A stretch of DNA of 64,000 nucleotides from Paenibacillus wulumuqiensis (GCF_000971965.1 NZ_LAQP01000019.1:1-64000), one strand, 5' to 3'. Counted from the stretch's first letter, positions 1 through 8,098 are shown. Notes: generated by a model not told the origin, from the letters alone. A program made the numbers and translations.

Positions 1-33
1 ATCGTCGCCGTGTCTCTCGGTGACAACTTTTAT

Positions 34-62
34 ATCTTATCATGTTCGCAATCATCTGTCAA
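34..62 (-). promoter_or_regulatory. Strong SigA promoter, probable rRNA operon P2-type (leftward)
   Basis: On the minus strand a perfect -35 TTGACA (57-62) is separated by 17 bases from a -10 TAAGAT (34-39), with an A-rich tract just upstream. Transcription would leave the window to the left. Together with the second promoter about 118 bp upstream, this resembles the tandem promoters of Firmicute rRNA operons. The rRNA assignment is inference because nothing left of base 1 is visible. Confidence 0.7.
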
Positions 63-151
63 CAACTTTTTTTGAAGAAGTTTTTGATGACGATTCAGCA
101 CATAGTGCTGTGTGCTTTCATGATGACCGGCTATTTCTTGGCCGGAATTAG

Positions 152-180
152 AGTATAGCATGTGTGTATTTTTATTGCAA
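152..180 (-). promoter_or_regulatory. Upstream tandem SigA promoter (leftward)
   Basis: The minus strand carries TTGCAA (175-180), a 17-base spacer and TATACT (152-157), preceded by an A-tract of the UP-element kind. It points the same way as the promoter at 34-62. Two short hairpins (around 100-118 and 128-145) lie between the two promoters. Confidence 0.55.
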
Positions 181-520
181 CACCTTTTTTGAAATTATTA
201 TTTATGGTTTTAATTAAGGTTTAAGCGAGGCTGTCATAAAGCTGCTGAGGCGAAAATTCACAATAACTTGTTTGATAATCATATTGTAAAATGCTCTTCT
301 AATCTTAACAAAGTTCTAGGCATTACGGAGTCTTAGGATAGATACGGAGACAGATGTTGGACTATGAAAATAAAAGGGTTCGTGATTTGGATGCTTCCTT
401 ATGTTGACTCCATCCGTAATACTTGTCTCTGTTTCTTCTATCAATAGATTAGATTTCATGCTTCTATAGAAAAGGGATACTACAAGAAGAAAAAGGAATA
501 CTACGAGGAGGAGGTATAGC
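181..520. other. AT-rich intergenic region, no gene
   Basis: No credible coding sequence is present. A dispersed inverted pair ATTACGGA / TCCGTAAT lies near 322-329 and 412-419. The last 20 bases hold the GAGGAGGAGG ribosome binding site of the following gene. A hydrophobic minus-strand frame here is the complement of that purine-rich leader. Confidence 0.6.
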
Positions 521-1534
521 ATGGACCCTTTCATGCGTTCGGTATGGCAAGGTATGAGTGAGCAGGAACAGCAAGCTGCGTTATATGGTTTGCTCCCTAA
601 GCTGCCGGAGGGATTTATTTTTAAGCAGCTGCAGCGGTTTGAACGTTATGGGGAGGCATTGCTAACCGGTATTTTCGATTACCATGGGAAGGAGTTTGTC
701 TTCGTCCCTGGAGATACGGTCACTCTCGGGTGGAATAACGGGATCGGTCAGATGGATGAAGCCACCCGTGAAGATCTTGCTCAAGCGCTGAATGAGATCG
801 ATCGTGAGTTATCCGAGGCGGACGAGCTGCTGAACAAGCAGATGTCCCCGGTTCGTGAAGTATCTATCAGACCGATGCTTGCAGAAAGACATACACAGTC
901 GGTCGGCTGGAAAGAAATAACTCCAGCAGATCTGGACCTTAAGGAAGATGCAGATATTATAAAGCAGCTTGGGCAGTTTGCTGCATCCGATCTGAGTTCT
1001 TATGAAGTGCATGAAGATTATAGGTTTAAGCGTGAAGACGAACATATCCGGATCTATCTATTTGATGAAACGGAGCATTTTGCGGAATGGTCTGAGGAAC
1101 ATATGCAGCCTCCGTTCGCTGTCGCTACCGAAGACGAATGGGAATACTTATATGGAGGCGGATGCCGGACCTTGTTCCCGTGGGGAGACAGCTTTGACTA
1201 TACGATGAATGTTCGCTACTTTGGTCATCTGGATGGCAGCACTGAAAATAAAGAATTAACACCAGATAACCAGGAGAATATGTATGATTTGGAACTGCCC
1301 AATGTGTTTGGGCTTTGCTTTCTTGGCGATCCCTATCAGGTGGAGCTAACAGTAGATACGAATAATATAATTTTGGGCAAAGGCGGCGATGACGGGAGCG
1401 GAATTTGCGGTGGGCTTGGCGTTATGCTTGGGTACCTGCCGGTGGCTACCTATTATCGGAATGCTTATAATGATACATTGCAATGGTCTGATTGGATTGG
1501 ATATATGCATTATCGCCGGATTATTCGGTTATGA
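521..1534 (+). CDS. SUMF1/FGE-fold (formylglycine-generating enzyme-like) protein
   Basis: A 337-residue soluble protein with no signal peptide or membrane segment. The segment around residues 198-224 (ATEDEWEY, GGCRTLFPWGD) is the hallmark of the SUMF1/EgtB/PvdO C-type-lectin-like fold, where an EWEYA...FPWG stretch builds the core. The C-terminal third (GGDGG-like, CGG, YLP and RRIIRL motifs) fits the bacterial FGE-sulfatase-like hypothetical family. The first 190 residues are acidic and helical and I do not recognise them. True FGEs need paired active-site cysteines or copper ligands; none is obvious, so enzymatic activity is uncertain. The start is fixed by a GAGGAGGAGG ribosome binding site seven bases upstream. 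It is monocistronic and converges on the next gene across a shared terminator. Confidence 0.8.
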   Translation: MDPFMRSVWQGMSEQEQQAALYGLLPKLPEGFIFKQLQRFERYGEALLTGIFDYHGKEFVFVPGDTVTLGWNNGIGQMDEATREDLAQALNEIDRELSEADELLNKQMSPVREVSIRPMLAERHTQSVGWKEITPADLDLKEDADIIKQLGQFAASDLSSYEVHEDYRFKREDEHIRIYLFDETEHFAEWSEEHMQPPFAVATEDEWEYLYGGGCRTLFPWGDSFDYTMNVRYFGHLDGSTENKELTPDNQENMYDLELPNVFGLCFLGDPYQVELTVDTNNIILGKGGDDGSGICGGLGVMLGYLPVATYYRNAYNDTLQWSDWIGYMHYRRIIRL

Positions 1535-1690
1535 TTTTTGCATGATTCGTATGTTTCCCAGCATTCGTAGGTATGGTAGATAGACGGCTCTTTCTGTATA
1601 TAAAATTCCGTGTATCAAAGAGATTGGTTAGTAGAGATAATGCCTTGATGAAAAGTAAGGAAAATAGATAACGAAAGGAAAATAGATAAA

Positions 1691-1738
1691 AAAGGCTCAC
1701 CCTCTGCACGCTGCTGCGATCAGAGGGTGAGCCTTTTT
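1691..1738. terminator. Bidirectional intrinsic terminator
   Basis: Arms AAAGGCTCACCCTCTG (1691-1706) and its complement (1721-1736), a 14-base loop, T-run on the right and A-run on the left. It can stop the rightward FGE-like gene and the leftward permease gene. Confidence 0.9.
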
Positions 1739-1776
1739 CAACAACCTGCAGCTGGCAAGTCAGCTGCAGGTTGTTG
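1739..1776. repeat. Perfect 16-bp palindrome abutting the terminator
   Basis: CAACAACCTGCAGCTG (1739-1754), six-base loop GCAAGT, then the exact complement (1761-1776). It starts immediately after the preceding terminator and has no T-run of its own. It may protect 3' ends or be a second pause hairpin. Confidence 0.8.
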
Positions 1777-1859
1777 AGTATTTTTCTGCTGTCGTTATGG
1801 AATATAGTTTTGCTATCGTTGTATAAGTATTGTTCTGCTCCCGTTACTGTAAACTTCGG

Positions 1860-3251
1860 TTATTCAGATCCGAGGAATACATAGCGGGATATTACGATAA
1901 TCGCCAGAACCCACATCAGCCAGTGTACTTTTACTTTGTGGCCTGTGAATACGTTGCAGAAGAAACCAAGAATAACATAAGCGATAATACCGGCAGAGAT
2001 ACCATTGGCGATACCATTCGTAAATGGCATAAAGATAATGGTCAGGAATGCCGGGAATGCCTGCATAAAGTCATCCCATACGATATGACGCACCTGGCTC
2101 ATCATCAGTACACCAACGATTACGAGCGCCGGAGCTGTAGCTGCCGAAGGTACCATCAGCGCCAGTGGAGCAATAAACAGAGCCAAGATAAACAGTACAC
2201 CTGTCGTTACTGCTGTCAGACCTGTACGTCCACCGGCTGCAACGCCGGAAGTACTTTCTACATAAGAAGTGATCGTACTTGTACCTAGCACCGCACCTGC
2301 ACTGACACCTACTGCGTCAACGAGCATGGCTTTGCTGACTTTTTTCTCGCCTTCTCTGCGGTTCTTGAACAAACCTGCACGCTCTGCTGTGCCGACGAGC
2401 GTACCGAATGTATCAAACAGCTCTACAAAGGTAAAGATAAACACGATCTCGAACAGCCCCAGACCGATCGCGCCCTTGATATCGAGCTGACCAACAGCCA
2501 GATTATCAAAAGAAGGAAGCCACTGGGCATGAGACAGGCTGCTTACATCCGTCAGCCCCATCGGAATACCGATCAGTGTCAACAGAATAATCCCGATCAG
2601 CAGCGCTCCGCGAATCCGCATAACCATCAGCACGCCGATTACAAACAGTCCGATCAGCGACAGCAGTGTATCCCGGTTATGCACAAAATCACCCAACGCC
2701 AGTTGGAAGTCACTGCCTCTTACGGTAACCGGACCAGCCAGCTGACTCACATCCGTCACACCGGTAATAGTAGCCGAGACGGAAATGACATTACCCAGCT
2801 TCAAGCCGACAATCGTTACAAACAATCCGATCCCGACGGTGATCGCCATCTTGAGCGATTGCGGTACAGCGACGAGCAGCAGCTGTCTTACCCGTGTAAT
2901 CGTCAGAATAATGAAGATAATCCCTGACAGGAATACTGCTCCCAATGCTGCCTGCCACGTAATCATACCGTTGGAGCCCAGGACGACGGTCATGAAATAA
3001 GCATTCAAGCCCATTCCCGGTGCCAGTGCTACCGGAATGTTGGCGAATAGTCCCATCAGTATCGTTACCAGACCCGCACCTACAGCCGTCGCAAAAAAGA
3101 CGCCCTGTGCAGGAATGCCCGCTCCATCCGGTCCAAGAAATAAATTATTGACGAACAAAATGTAAGCCATGGTAATGAAGGTGGTCAGACCTGCAATCAT
3201 CTCTGTTTTTACATTCGTTCCATGCTCCCGCAGCTTAAAGAAACGCTCCAT
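1860..3251 (-). CDS. pbuG: NCS2-family guanine/hypoxanthine permease (PbuG/AzgA type)
   Basis: A 463-residue inner-membrane proton symporter that imports guanine and hypoxanthine for salvage. The N-terminus (MERFFKLREHGTNVKTE, IAGLTTFITMAYILFVN) is the classic PbuG/AzgA signature, followed by about 12-13 hydrophobic segments and conserved acidic stretches such as FVELFDTFGTLVG. The start at 3251 is chosen because it has a GAGGGGG site upstream. The open frame continues to 3476, but that extension lies inside the riboswitch and terminator. Regulation is visible: a guanine aptamer (3430-3494) and intrinsic terminator (3295-3325) precede the gene, so guanine should switch it off. The gene is monocistronic and ends at the bidirectional terminator near 1.7 kb. 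Confidence 0.95.
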   Translation of the reverse strand: MERFFKLREHGTNVKTEMIAGLTTFITMAYILFVNNLFLGPDGAGIPAQGVFFATAVGAGLVTILMGLFANIPVALAPGMGLNAYFMTVVLGSNGMITWQAALGAVFLSGIIFIILTITRVRQLLLVAVPQSLKMAITVGIGLFVTIVGLKLGNVISVSATITGVTDVSQLAGPVTVRGSDFQLALGDFVHNRDTLLSLIGLFVIGVLMVMRIRGALLIGIILLTLIGIPMGLTDVSSLSHAQWLPSFDNLAVGQLDIKGAIGLGLFEIVFIFTFVELFDTFGTLVGTAERAGLFKNRREGEKKVSKAMLVDAVGVSAGAVLGTSTITSYVESTSGVAAGGRTGLTAVTTGVLFILALFIAPLALMVPSAATAPALVIVGVLMMSQVRHIVWDDFMQAFPAFLTIIFMPFTNGIANGISAGIIAYVILGFFCNVFTGHKVKVHWLMWVLAIIVISRYVFLGSE

Positions 3252-3294
3252 TGTTATACTTTTCCCCCTCTTGGCAATAGATAAAGAAAACGAC

Positions 3295-3325
3295 AAAAAC
3301 CCCGATGACAATATGCTCATCGGGG
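3295..3325 (-). terminator. Riboswitch expression-platform terminator
   Basis: On the minus strand CCCCGATGA pairs with TCATCGGGG across an eight-base loop, followed by TTTTTG. It lies between the guanine aptamer and the permease start codon, so it is the OFF structure of the riboswitch. Confidence 0.9.
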
Positions 3326-3429
3326 TCTCATGGGTCAGCATTAGACAGTTCTCCCCTGCTGACTGTATATCAAAGCAAATAGCAGCTCTAATAATAAGCG
3401 ACAAAAGGGAGCGCTGGCAGATACTGAAT

Positions 3430-3494
3430 TCCGTAGAGAGATCATTCCGGTGATCACGTAGAGACTCCTGCGCCAATCCGCAGGATTATACGAA
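3430..3494 (-). ncRNA. Purine (guanine-type) riboswitch aptamer
   Basis: Read on the minus strand: P1 TTCGTA/TACGGA, J1/2 TAATC, P2 CCTGCG/CGCAGG enclosing L2 GATTGG, J2/3 AGTCTCTAC, and P3 with one T-T mismatch enclosing L3 CCGGAA. The L2 GG and L3 CC needed for the loop-loop kiss are both present. J3/1 reads TCT, giving a C at the specificity position, which fits guanine or hypoxanthine rather than adenine. L2 is one base shorter than the usual GATATGG. A -10-like TATAAT lies upstream at 3518-3523. Confidence 0.9.
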
Positions 3495-4103
3495 TATGTT
3501 AATCTGTCGAAGACTTTATTATACATCCGCGCTTCATGTTGTTTGTGTATAAACAGCTTTACCTGTTACATTCTAGGGGACGATATTATTGTTGTCAATC
3601 TAAAAATACGAATGTTGTTTTGCAAGCGCGTGCATAACGTTCGGCTATAGTTATAGCTTCTAAAAGCAGGAAATTATGAAGTGGAATTGGCAGTTCACGG
3701 TTCGGAATTAATATAGAGTAAATGGACAGGAAATGGTTCGGAAATATACGTTATTCGTGGAACTCATAAGCGGCCGGAGATTGAATAAAACTACATAGAG
3801 GATAACCGCACAAAGCCCGTTTTCCTTTTCCATAACAGATCCTCACAAGGTTCTGACGGAAAGGAAAACGGGCTGAGTAGGCGATAACTATGCTGATCTG
3901 ATAGTGATGTCGGACGGGATAGAAAGGTTGACGATGCTCTTCTGCACTCTTCTGCATGTTCATACATTAATCGGCATCATAAATATTTGTTTTTATTCCT
4001 GGATAGTAAGATCTCTATCATCTGGTGTGGAGACTGCCGGGAAGATCGGAGCTATCAGGTTACCCGACACCGAATTATCAATTCACCGCGTGCAGAACAG
4101 GTA
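3495..4103. other. Intergenic region with a long imperfect palindrome
   Basis: Apart from the riboswitch promoter region and the inverted repeat at 3814-3874, I see no gene or recognisable site. The short open frames here lack ribosome binding sites. Confidence 0.6.
3814..3874. repeat. Long inverted repeat downstream of the LPMO gene
   Basis: AGCCCGTTTTCCTTTTCC pairs with GGAAAGGAAAACGGGCT with a single bulged T and a loop of about 26 bases. There is no T-run, so it is not a standard terminator. It lies 230 bp downstream of the LPMO gene and may stabilise the 3' end of the chitin-operon transcript. Confidence 0.65.
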
Positions 4104-4892
4104 TTATTGCAGCTTGCCCTGCAGTTCCCATACTTCTGCGGTTCCCGGAGTTTCACCAGTAGTCCACCATCTGGCTTTGTAGGTACGTCCTTCGTAACTG
4201 ACCAGATCACCGCCTACATAAATGGCTGTCGGACTCCATGCACTGGCGGATGGCTGGCCCGGCTCTGTTGGTTCGGTTGGTTGTGTCGGTACAGTGCCGC
4301 CTTGACCATTTACATTAACATCGATTACCTGATAAAAGGCATTGCCGGTATCATAAACATCCCATACCCCGAGGATAACATGATAACCACTGCGGTCGGA
4401 TGGAACATTGATTGTATGAGATACATTCTTGGCCGGCTTGGCTCCTCCATCATCGATATAGGCGATTCGCTCCAGTGAACTGCGGGTCAATGGCTGATTG
4501 GGATTCCAGCCCGGCTTGGTCATATAATACTGCCAGCCCGCTGTAGCATGCTGGGCGGTCAGATTCCAGGTGATATTCAGCGCACCTGTTTTGATATCTG
4601 TTTTGTGCCAGCGGGTAGCTGTCTGGTCATCGAGTGGAGCAAATCCTGCCAGTGCGCCACTGGCAATTTTGCCATCTACAGGACCTGCATTCGGGAAGCC
4701 TTTGGGCGCTTCAATACTTTGCGGTTCATATTGGGCACTGCCTACATTCGTATTCAGTCCAACCGCATTGGAGCCTTTATAGGCACGGCTGGCCGGCTGG
4801 GAGATGTATCCATGGGCAAAAACAGAAGTACTGAGGATCATCATGCAGGTACTTGCAGCGACTACGGCGGTCAGGGTTTTTCTCAAATTCAT
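4104..4892 (-). CDS. Secreted AA10 lytic polysaccharide monooxygenase with C-terminal CBM5/12
   Basis: A 262-residue secreted copper enzyme that oxidatively cleaves crystalline chitin and opens it to chitinases. Residues 1-26 are a signal peptide ending VFA, so the mature protein begins with His27 (HGYISQPASR), as LPMOs require for the histidine brace. The second brace histidine is His115 (AQHATAGW). The catalytic domain runs to about 195 and includes WDVYDTGNAFYQVIDV. A T/P/E-rich linker (PTQPTEPTEPGQP) leads to a chitin-binding CBM5/12 module with an aromatic patch (YKARWWTTGETPG). It lies 54 bp downstream of the chitinase on the same strand, so the two are probably one operon and their products act together. 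The AA10 fold is certain. Chitin as substrate, rather than cellulose, is inferred from the neighbour and the CBM. Confidence 0.95.
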   Translation of the reverse strand: MNLRKTLTAVVAASTCMMILSTSVFAHGYISQPASRAYKGSNAVGLNTNVGSAQYEPQSIEAPKGFPNAGPVDGKIASGALAGFAPLDDQTATRWHKTDIKTGALNITWNLTAQHATAGWQYYMTKPGWNPNQPLTRSSLERIAYIDDGGAKPAKNVSHTINVPSDRSGYHVILGVWDVYDTGNAFYQVIDVNVNGQGGTVPTQPTEPTEPGQPSASAWSPTAIYVGGDLVSYEGRTYKARWWTTGETPGTAEVWELQGKLQ

Positions 4893-4946
4893 TGTATTCC
4901 CTCCAGTTATAAAATAGTTGAATGGGGTTAAATGACGTTGCTGTTA

Positions 4947-6191
4947 TCAGACAAGCTGCCATACCTCTGCCTGGCCTGGTGTCTCTCCGGTTGTCCACCA
5001 TCTGGCTTTGTATGTCTTGCCGTTGTAGCTTACCGTGTCTCCGCCTACGTAGATGGCAGAAGCGCTCCATGCGGCAGCACCGGGCTGGCCGGGCTGTGGC
5101 TGTGGCTGTGGCTGAGGATTAGTTGGCGTGGTAGCGCTACCATAAATCAGATCATCGTAAGACTGGGCAAACTTCTGGTTATATGGTGTTCCCGCTGCAT
5201 TGCTGCCCAGATCCCAGTTGACCGACCAGGTCATGACGCCTTTGAGCTGCTGGCTTTTGGCAGCGAGGTCGGCGAATACTTTGTATACGACGCTCGGGTC
5301 TTTGACTTCACCATTACCAGCGGCATCGGCATTGGCTGGCAGTCCAAGCACCAGCTTGTTCGCCGGGATCTGCAGGAAGCCACGTGTACCGTGGATAAAG
5401 GAATCGGCCATATAATAGAGGAAGTTGTATTTGTCGGCATCCGAATTCTGGGAGACCCATTTGTTCACTTCGTCTACCCACAGTCCGTCACCAGCCTGGT
5501 TATACAACTGCGGTGCGATGAAATCGTAATAGCCGGCCAAACTGGTCAGGTACGGCTCATAGGCACCACCCGGTTTTACATAAGGGAATTCGGGAGCCAT
5601 GCTGATGAGGAAGGTTTTGCCTTGGGCTTTGTAGTGATCCTTGACGATTTTGAGTGCACCCGGGATGACGGTTGTATTGGCTCCGGCTTGAATGGCGCTC
5701 TGCTCCAGATCGATATCCAATCCGTCGAATCCATAGGTATCCACCAGACGAATAATCTCATTGGCAAAAGCTCGCTCCTGTCCGGCACTCAGCTGAATAT
5801 GCGCCCCTGCTCCGCCCAGCGATAGAATAACGGCTGTACCTCTCGCATTCAGCGTACCCACCTGCTGGCGGAATGCCGCATCCGATATGCCTTCCGGCTT
5901 GAACGTCGGGATACCGGCTCCGGTCATAAAGGCAACCGTGACTACATTGTAGGCAGCCGGAGAATCACTCAGCTGGATCGTGCGGGAAGTGCCGCCGGCA
6001 TACCCGTCTCCACTTGAAGAAGACCAGTTCTGCCAGTACCCTACCATCACTTTCTTGCCGGCAATGCTCGGCATGGCAGCCGCGCTGTCTTCCGCTGCAT
6101 ATCCACTCGGTGCTGCCATCCCCAACATGGAACAGGTCATTACTCCAGCCATCAGCCATTTGCCTAATTTACGTGTACGCATTACGGTCAT
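4947..6191 (-). CDS. Secreted GH18 chitinase with C-terminal CBM5/12
   Basis: A 414-residue secreted chitinase. A long signal peptide ends near residue 32 (GYAAED). The TIM-barrel opens with VMVGYWQNW and includes the chitin-binding SLGG strand. The catalytic motif DGLDIDLE (Asp156, Asp159, Asp161, Glu163) is intact, so substrate-assisted hydrolysis is expected. Later barrel strands include PQLYNQ and GVMTWSVNWD. A QPQPQPQPG linker joins a CBM5/12 whose sequence nearly matches that of the LPMO downstream. The start at 6191 is supported by GAAGGAG nine bases upstream. The frame extends 43 codons further without support. The preceding gene on the same strand encodes a PlcR-like regulator, suggesting peptide-controlled or growth-phase-controlled expression. 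Confidence 0.95.
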   Translation of the reverse strand: MTVMRTRKLGKWLMAGVMTCSMLGMAAPSGYAAEDSAAAMPSIAGKKVMVGYWQNWSSSSGDGYAGGTSRTIQLSDSPAAYNVVTVAFMTGAGIPTFKPEGISDAAFRQQVGTLNARGTAVILSLGGAGAHIQLSAGQERAFANEIIRLVDTYGFDGLDIDLEQSAIQAGANTTVIPGALKIVKDHYKAQGKTFLISMAPEFPYVKPGGAYEPYLTSLAGYYDFIAPQLYNQAGDGLWVDEVNKWVSQNSDADKYNFLYYMADSFIHGTRGFLQIPANKLVLGLPANADAAGNGEVKDPSVVYKVFADLAAKSQQLKGVMTWSVNWDLGSNAAGTPYNQKFAQSYDDLIYGSATTPTNPQPQPQPQPGQPGAAAWSASAIYVGGDTVSYNGKTYKARWWTTGETPGQAEVWQLV

Positions 6192-6429
6192 GTAATACAC
6201 TCCTTCAGCAATAGTATGTGATCGTAAACCCAATGATGCCAAGCCGTCTGATCCGTCTGTAAACCTCCTGTTATGTATCCCTCCTTTTCCCTCCATAACG
6301 GTGTTGGTTTCACTATTCATTATAATGTTTGAATTGTGAAAAACTTATGTATATCCGCATATTTGGAGGCAAAGTCATGAACGACGTTAGCTAAAGTGTC
6401 AAAAGTGCATAAATATACCGATTTATTAT

Positions 6430-7284
6430 TTACTCCGGAAGGCAAAATAGCTCACTCAGCATACGTGATCTGGCGTAACAGCGTTCGGCTTTGCCAGATT
6501 GTCCAAGCTGTTCGTAGCTATAGCCGCACTCATAGTACAATTTCTCCAGACAGTGACAGAATCGATGATCTTCACAATAGCGGATACCCTGGGAAGCATA
6601 TTCGATCGCGAGACGGTAATCTTCACTGGCATTATAGGCTCTCGCCAGACAGTAGAACACCTCGGGAAAACGGTAATCCAGCTCCCGGTACTGGTGGAGC
6701 GACTGACGGCATTTGTGCAGCCAGCTGATGCAGGAACGCTGATCACCCTGCAGTGCATAACCGGCTGCCAGCGCCAGGATCACTTCCACTTCATATAGCG
6801 CAGGCAGACGATCGGTATGGTAGGTCAGCTTCAGCGCCTGCTGAATCATCTGGAATCCGCATGGTATCTGTCCGAGCTGAAGATAGGCATATCCCTTTTG
6901 ACAGAGAATAAATTGCTGGTCGATTACTGACAGGCGTCCACTCTCTTCTGTCTGGCAGTGCTCAATATATTCGATCAGCTCCGGGTACATCTGCTGCCGC
7001 TGCAAATACAGGATGTTTTTGCGGATATTCTGCATCTCGCTGATCTCATTCTGGGCCATATCATAAAATATGCGTACATCCACTCCGCACTTGCGGGCGA
7101 TCCGGTACAACGTATCCGCCGAGACGGACTCCACCCCTTTCTCAATTCGGCTGATCTGGGATTGATTGCAAATACCCATGGCAAGCTGCTGCTGGGTCAT
7201 GCCGCGCTGCTGCCGGACTTCCCGGATGCGCTGTCCGATATAACGGTAATCAAGCATACTGTCGCCGATGAGATTCATTGCCAT
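6430..7284 (-). CDS. PlcR-like RRNPP-family regulator (HTH plus TPR)
   Basis: A 284-residue cytoplasmic transcription factor, close to the 285 residues of PlcR. Residues about 14-68 form an XRE helix-turn-helix (IGQRIREVRQQRGMTQQQLA, QSQISRIEKG). The remainder is a string of TPR-like helices (CQKGYAYLQLGQ, CLARAYNASEDYRLAIEYA, YYECGYSYEQLGQSGKAE). This is the architecture of peptide-binding quorum regulators (PlcR, NprR, Rgg). It lies directly upstream of the chitinase/LPMO pair on the same strand. PlcR and NprR control secreted degradative enzymes, so control of chitinolysis is a reasonable inference. I found no convincing propeptide gene on either side. Start: an AAAGGAG site serves either the ATG at 7284 or the one two codons later at 7278. 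Confidence 0.85.
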   Translation of the reverse strand: MAMNLIGDSMLDYRYIGQRIREVRQQRGMTQQQLAMGICNQSQISRIEKGVESVSADTLYRIARKCGVDVRIFYDMAQNEISEMQNIRKNILYLQRQQMYPELIEYIEHCQTEESGRLSVIDQQFILCQKGYAYLQLGQIPCGFQMIQQALKLTYHTDRLPALYEVEVILALAAGYALQGDQRSCISWLHKCRQSLHQYRELDYRFPEVFYCLARAYNASEDYRLAIEYASQGIRYCEDHRFCHCLEKLYYECGYSYEQLGQSGKAERCYARSRMLSELFCLPE

Positions 7285-7347
7285 TCCTCTCCTTTGCCCG
7301 TATGTCTTCTCCCTTATATCTTAGCGGCTGTACTATATAAAAATAAT

Positions 7348-7391
7348 GTGTAAAAGTACGCAGTTGAGAAGGAATTCGGCGAGTTTTACAC
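7348..7391. promoter_or_regulatory. Candidate operator: 8-bp inverted repeat upstream of the PlcR-like gene
   Basis: GTGTAAAA (7348-7355) and TTTTACAC (7384-7391) are perfect complements 28 bp apart, 64-107 bp upstream of the regulator. Spacing and position suit autoregulation, but the site is only a pattern match and differs from the Bacillus PlcR box. Confidence 0.35.
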
Positions 7392-7579
7392 CTTGTATTT
7401 ATATAACATTAAGGATATGCATCTGAGAGTGGACAATTCGCTATCTTTATATGGGGATACTGCGATCTGGTTGTGCCTATGCAGCAGTGATACCAGGAGG
7501 CGGAGAAGAATAAAAGGAAGGACAGCGCTGTTACGATATATAGCGAGTATATGGCGAGTACATTGGATACATGACAAAG

Positions 7580-7609
7580 ACCGCCTCAGCATTGCTATAG
7601 GCGGTTTTT
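7580..7609 (+). terminator. Intrinsic terminator without an obvious upstream gene
   Basis: ACCGCCT (7580-7586) pairs with AGGCGGT (7599-7605), followed by TTTTTG. It points right. Any transcript it ends must start between about 7290 and 7570, where no protein gene is evident. A small RNA is possible. Confidence 0.7.
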
Positions 7610-7696
7610 GTGAATTTCGGAATTTTCAGCGAAGCGTTGCATTGGAGTTTAAATATGGAAGAACCGATTAGTTTGAAAGGTTTGAGCTTTTGAGGA

Positions 7697-8065
7697 TCAA
7701 GGGTATTCCATTGTTCCTTTGACAGCGATATGCCGGCCTTTGCGGTTTTCCAGTACTTTTACATTGACGGTAGAGCCTTCCTGGAAACGGGAACGGTGGA
7801 TCGTATACACGGTTACCGTCACAGCCGCTTCAAATGGCAGCTGGGTTGGCTTCTCGATTCGCAGATCCAGCCGCAGCTCGGGTTGACCCATTTTGTAGTT
7901 ACCGGTAGGCTCGATATTCAGGATACGTCCGCGCGCCGTATAACCATCCTGAATGATGCGCTCTATCACATTCTCGCGCTTTTGCAGGGCAGGCAGTACT
8001 ACAACAGCCAGCACAAATACGATCAGCAGCAGCACACAGCTGATGATGAGCGTATGAGGGTCCAT
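7697..8065 (-). CDS. Small membrane-anchored protein of unknown function
   Basis: A 122-residue protein with one N-terminal membrane helix (residues about 5-25, IISCVLLLIVFVLAVVVLPAL). A soluble beta-rich domain follows that begins GYTARGRILNIEPTG and ends KVLENRKGRHIAVKG. The domain looks like the short OB- or DUF3592-type beta barrels exposed at the membrane, but I cannot name a family with confidence. The ATG at 8065 is preferred over an upstream GTG because AAAGGAG lies eight bases before it. It follows the DUF1349 gene by about 33 bases on the same strand and is probably co-transcribed with it. Confidence 0.75.
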   Translation of the reverse strand: MDPHTLIISCVLLLIVFVLAVVVLPALQKRENVIERIIQDGYTARGRILNIEPTGNYKMGQPELRLDLRIEKPTQLPFEAAVTVTVYTIHRSRFQEGSTVNVKVLENRKGRHIAVKGTMEYP

Positions 8066-8098
8066 ACACACCACTCCTTTTCCAGACCGGACAGGCTG

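Larger units (their letters stand above)
1535..1859. other. Convergent intergenic region with two hairpins
   Basis: This gap separates two convergent genes and holds the terminator at 1691-1738 and the perfect palindrome at 1739-1776. No coding sequence is supported in the rest. Confidence 0.7.
7285..7696. other. Intergenic region with an orphan rightward terminator
   Basis: Contains the inverted repeat at 7348-7391 and the terminator at 7580-7609. No gene with a ribosome binding site is visible on the plus strand, so the terminator has no obvious owner. Confidence 0.55.

Noticed and set aside
316-534. Hydrophobic 72-codon frame on the minus strand
   Set aside because: It is the complement of the purine-rich leader and ribosome site of the FGE-like gene; it has no ribosome site of its own.
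3252-3476. 75-residue N-terminal extension of the purine permease
   Set aside because: It would translate through the riboswitch and terminator; PbuG proteins start at MERFF-like sequences, and a ribosome site is present there.
4932-5825. 297-codon frame antisense to the chitinase
   Set aside because: Runs opposite the GH18 active site; no recognisable protein.
7451-7513. 20-codon frame considered as a propeptide for the PlcR-like regulator
   Set aside because: No ribosome site and not the usual signal-peptide-like pattern; likewise a 21-codon frame downstream of the regulator.
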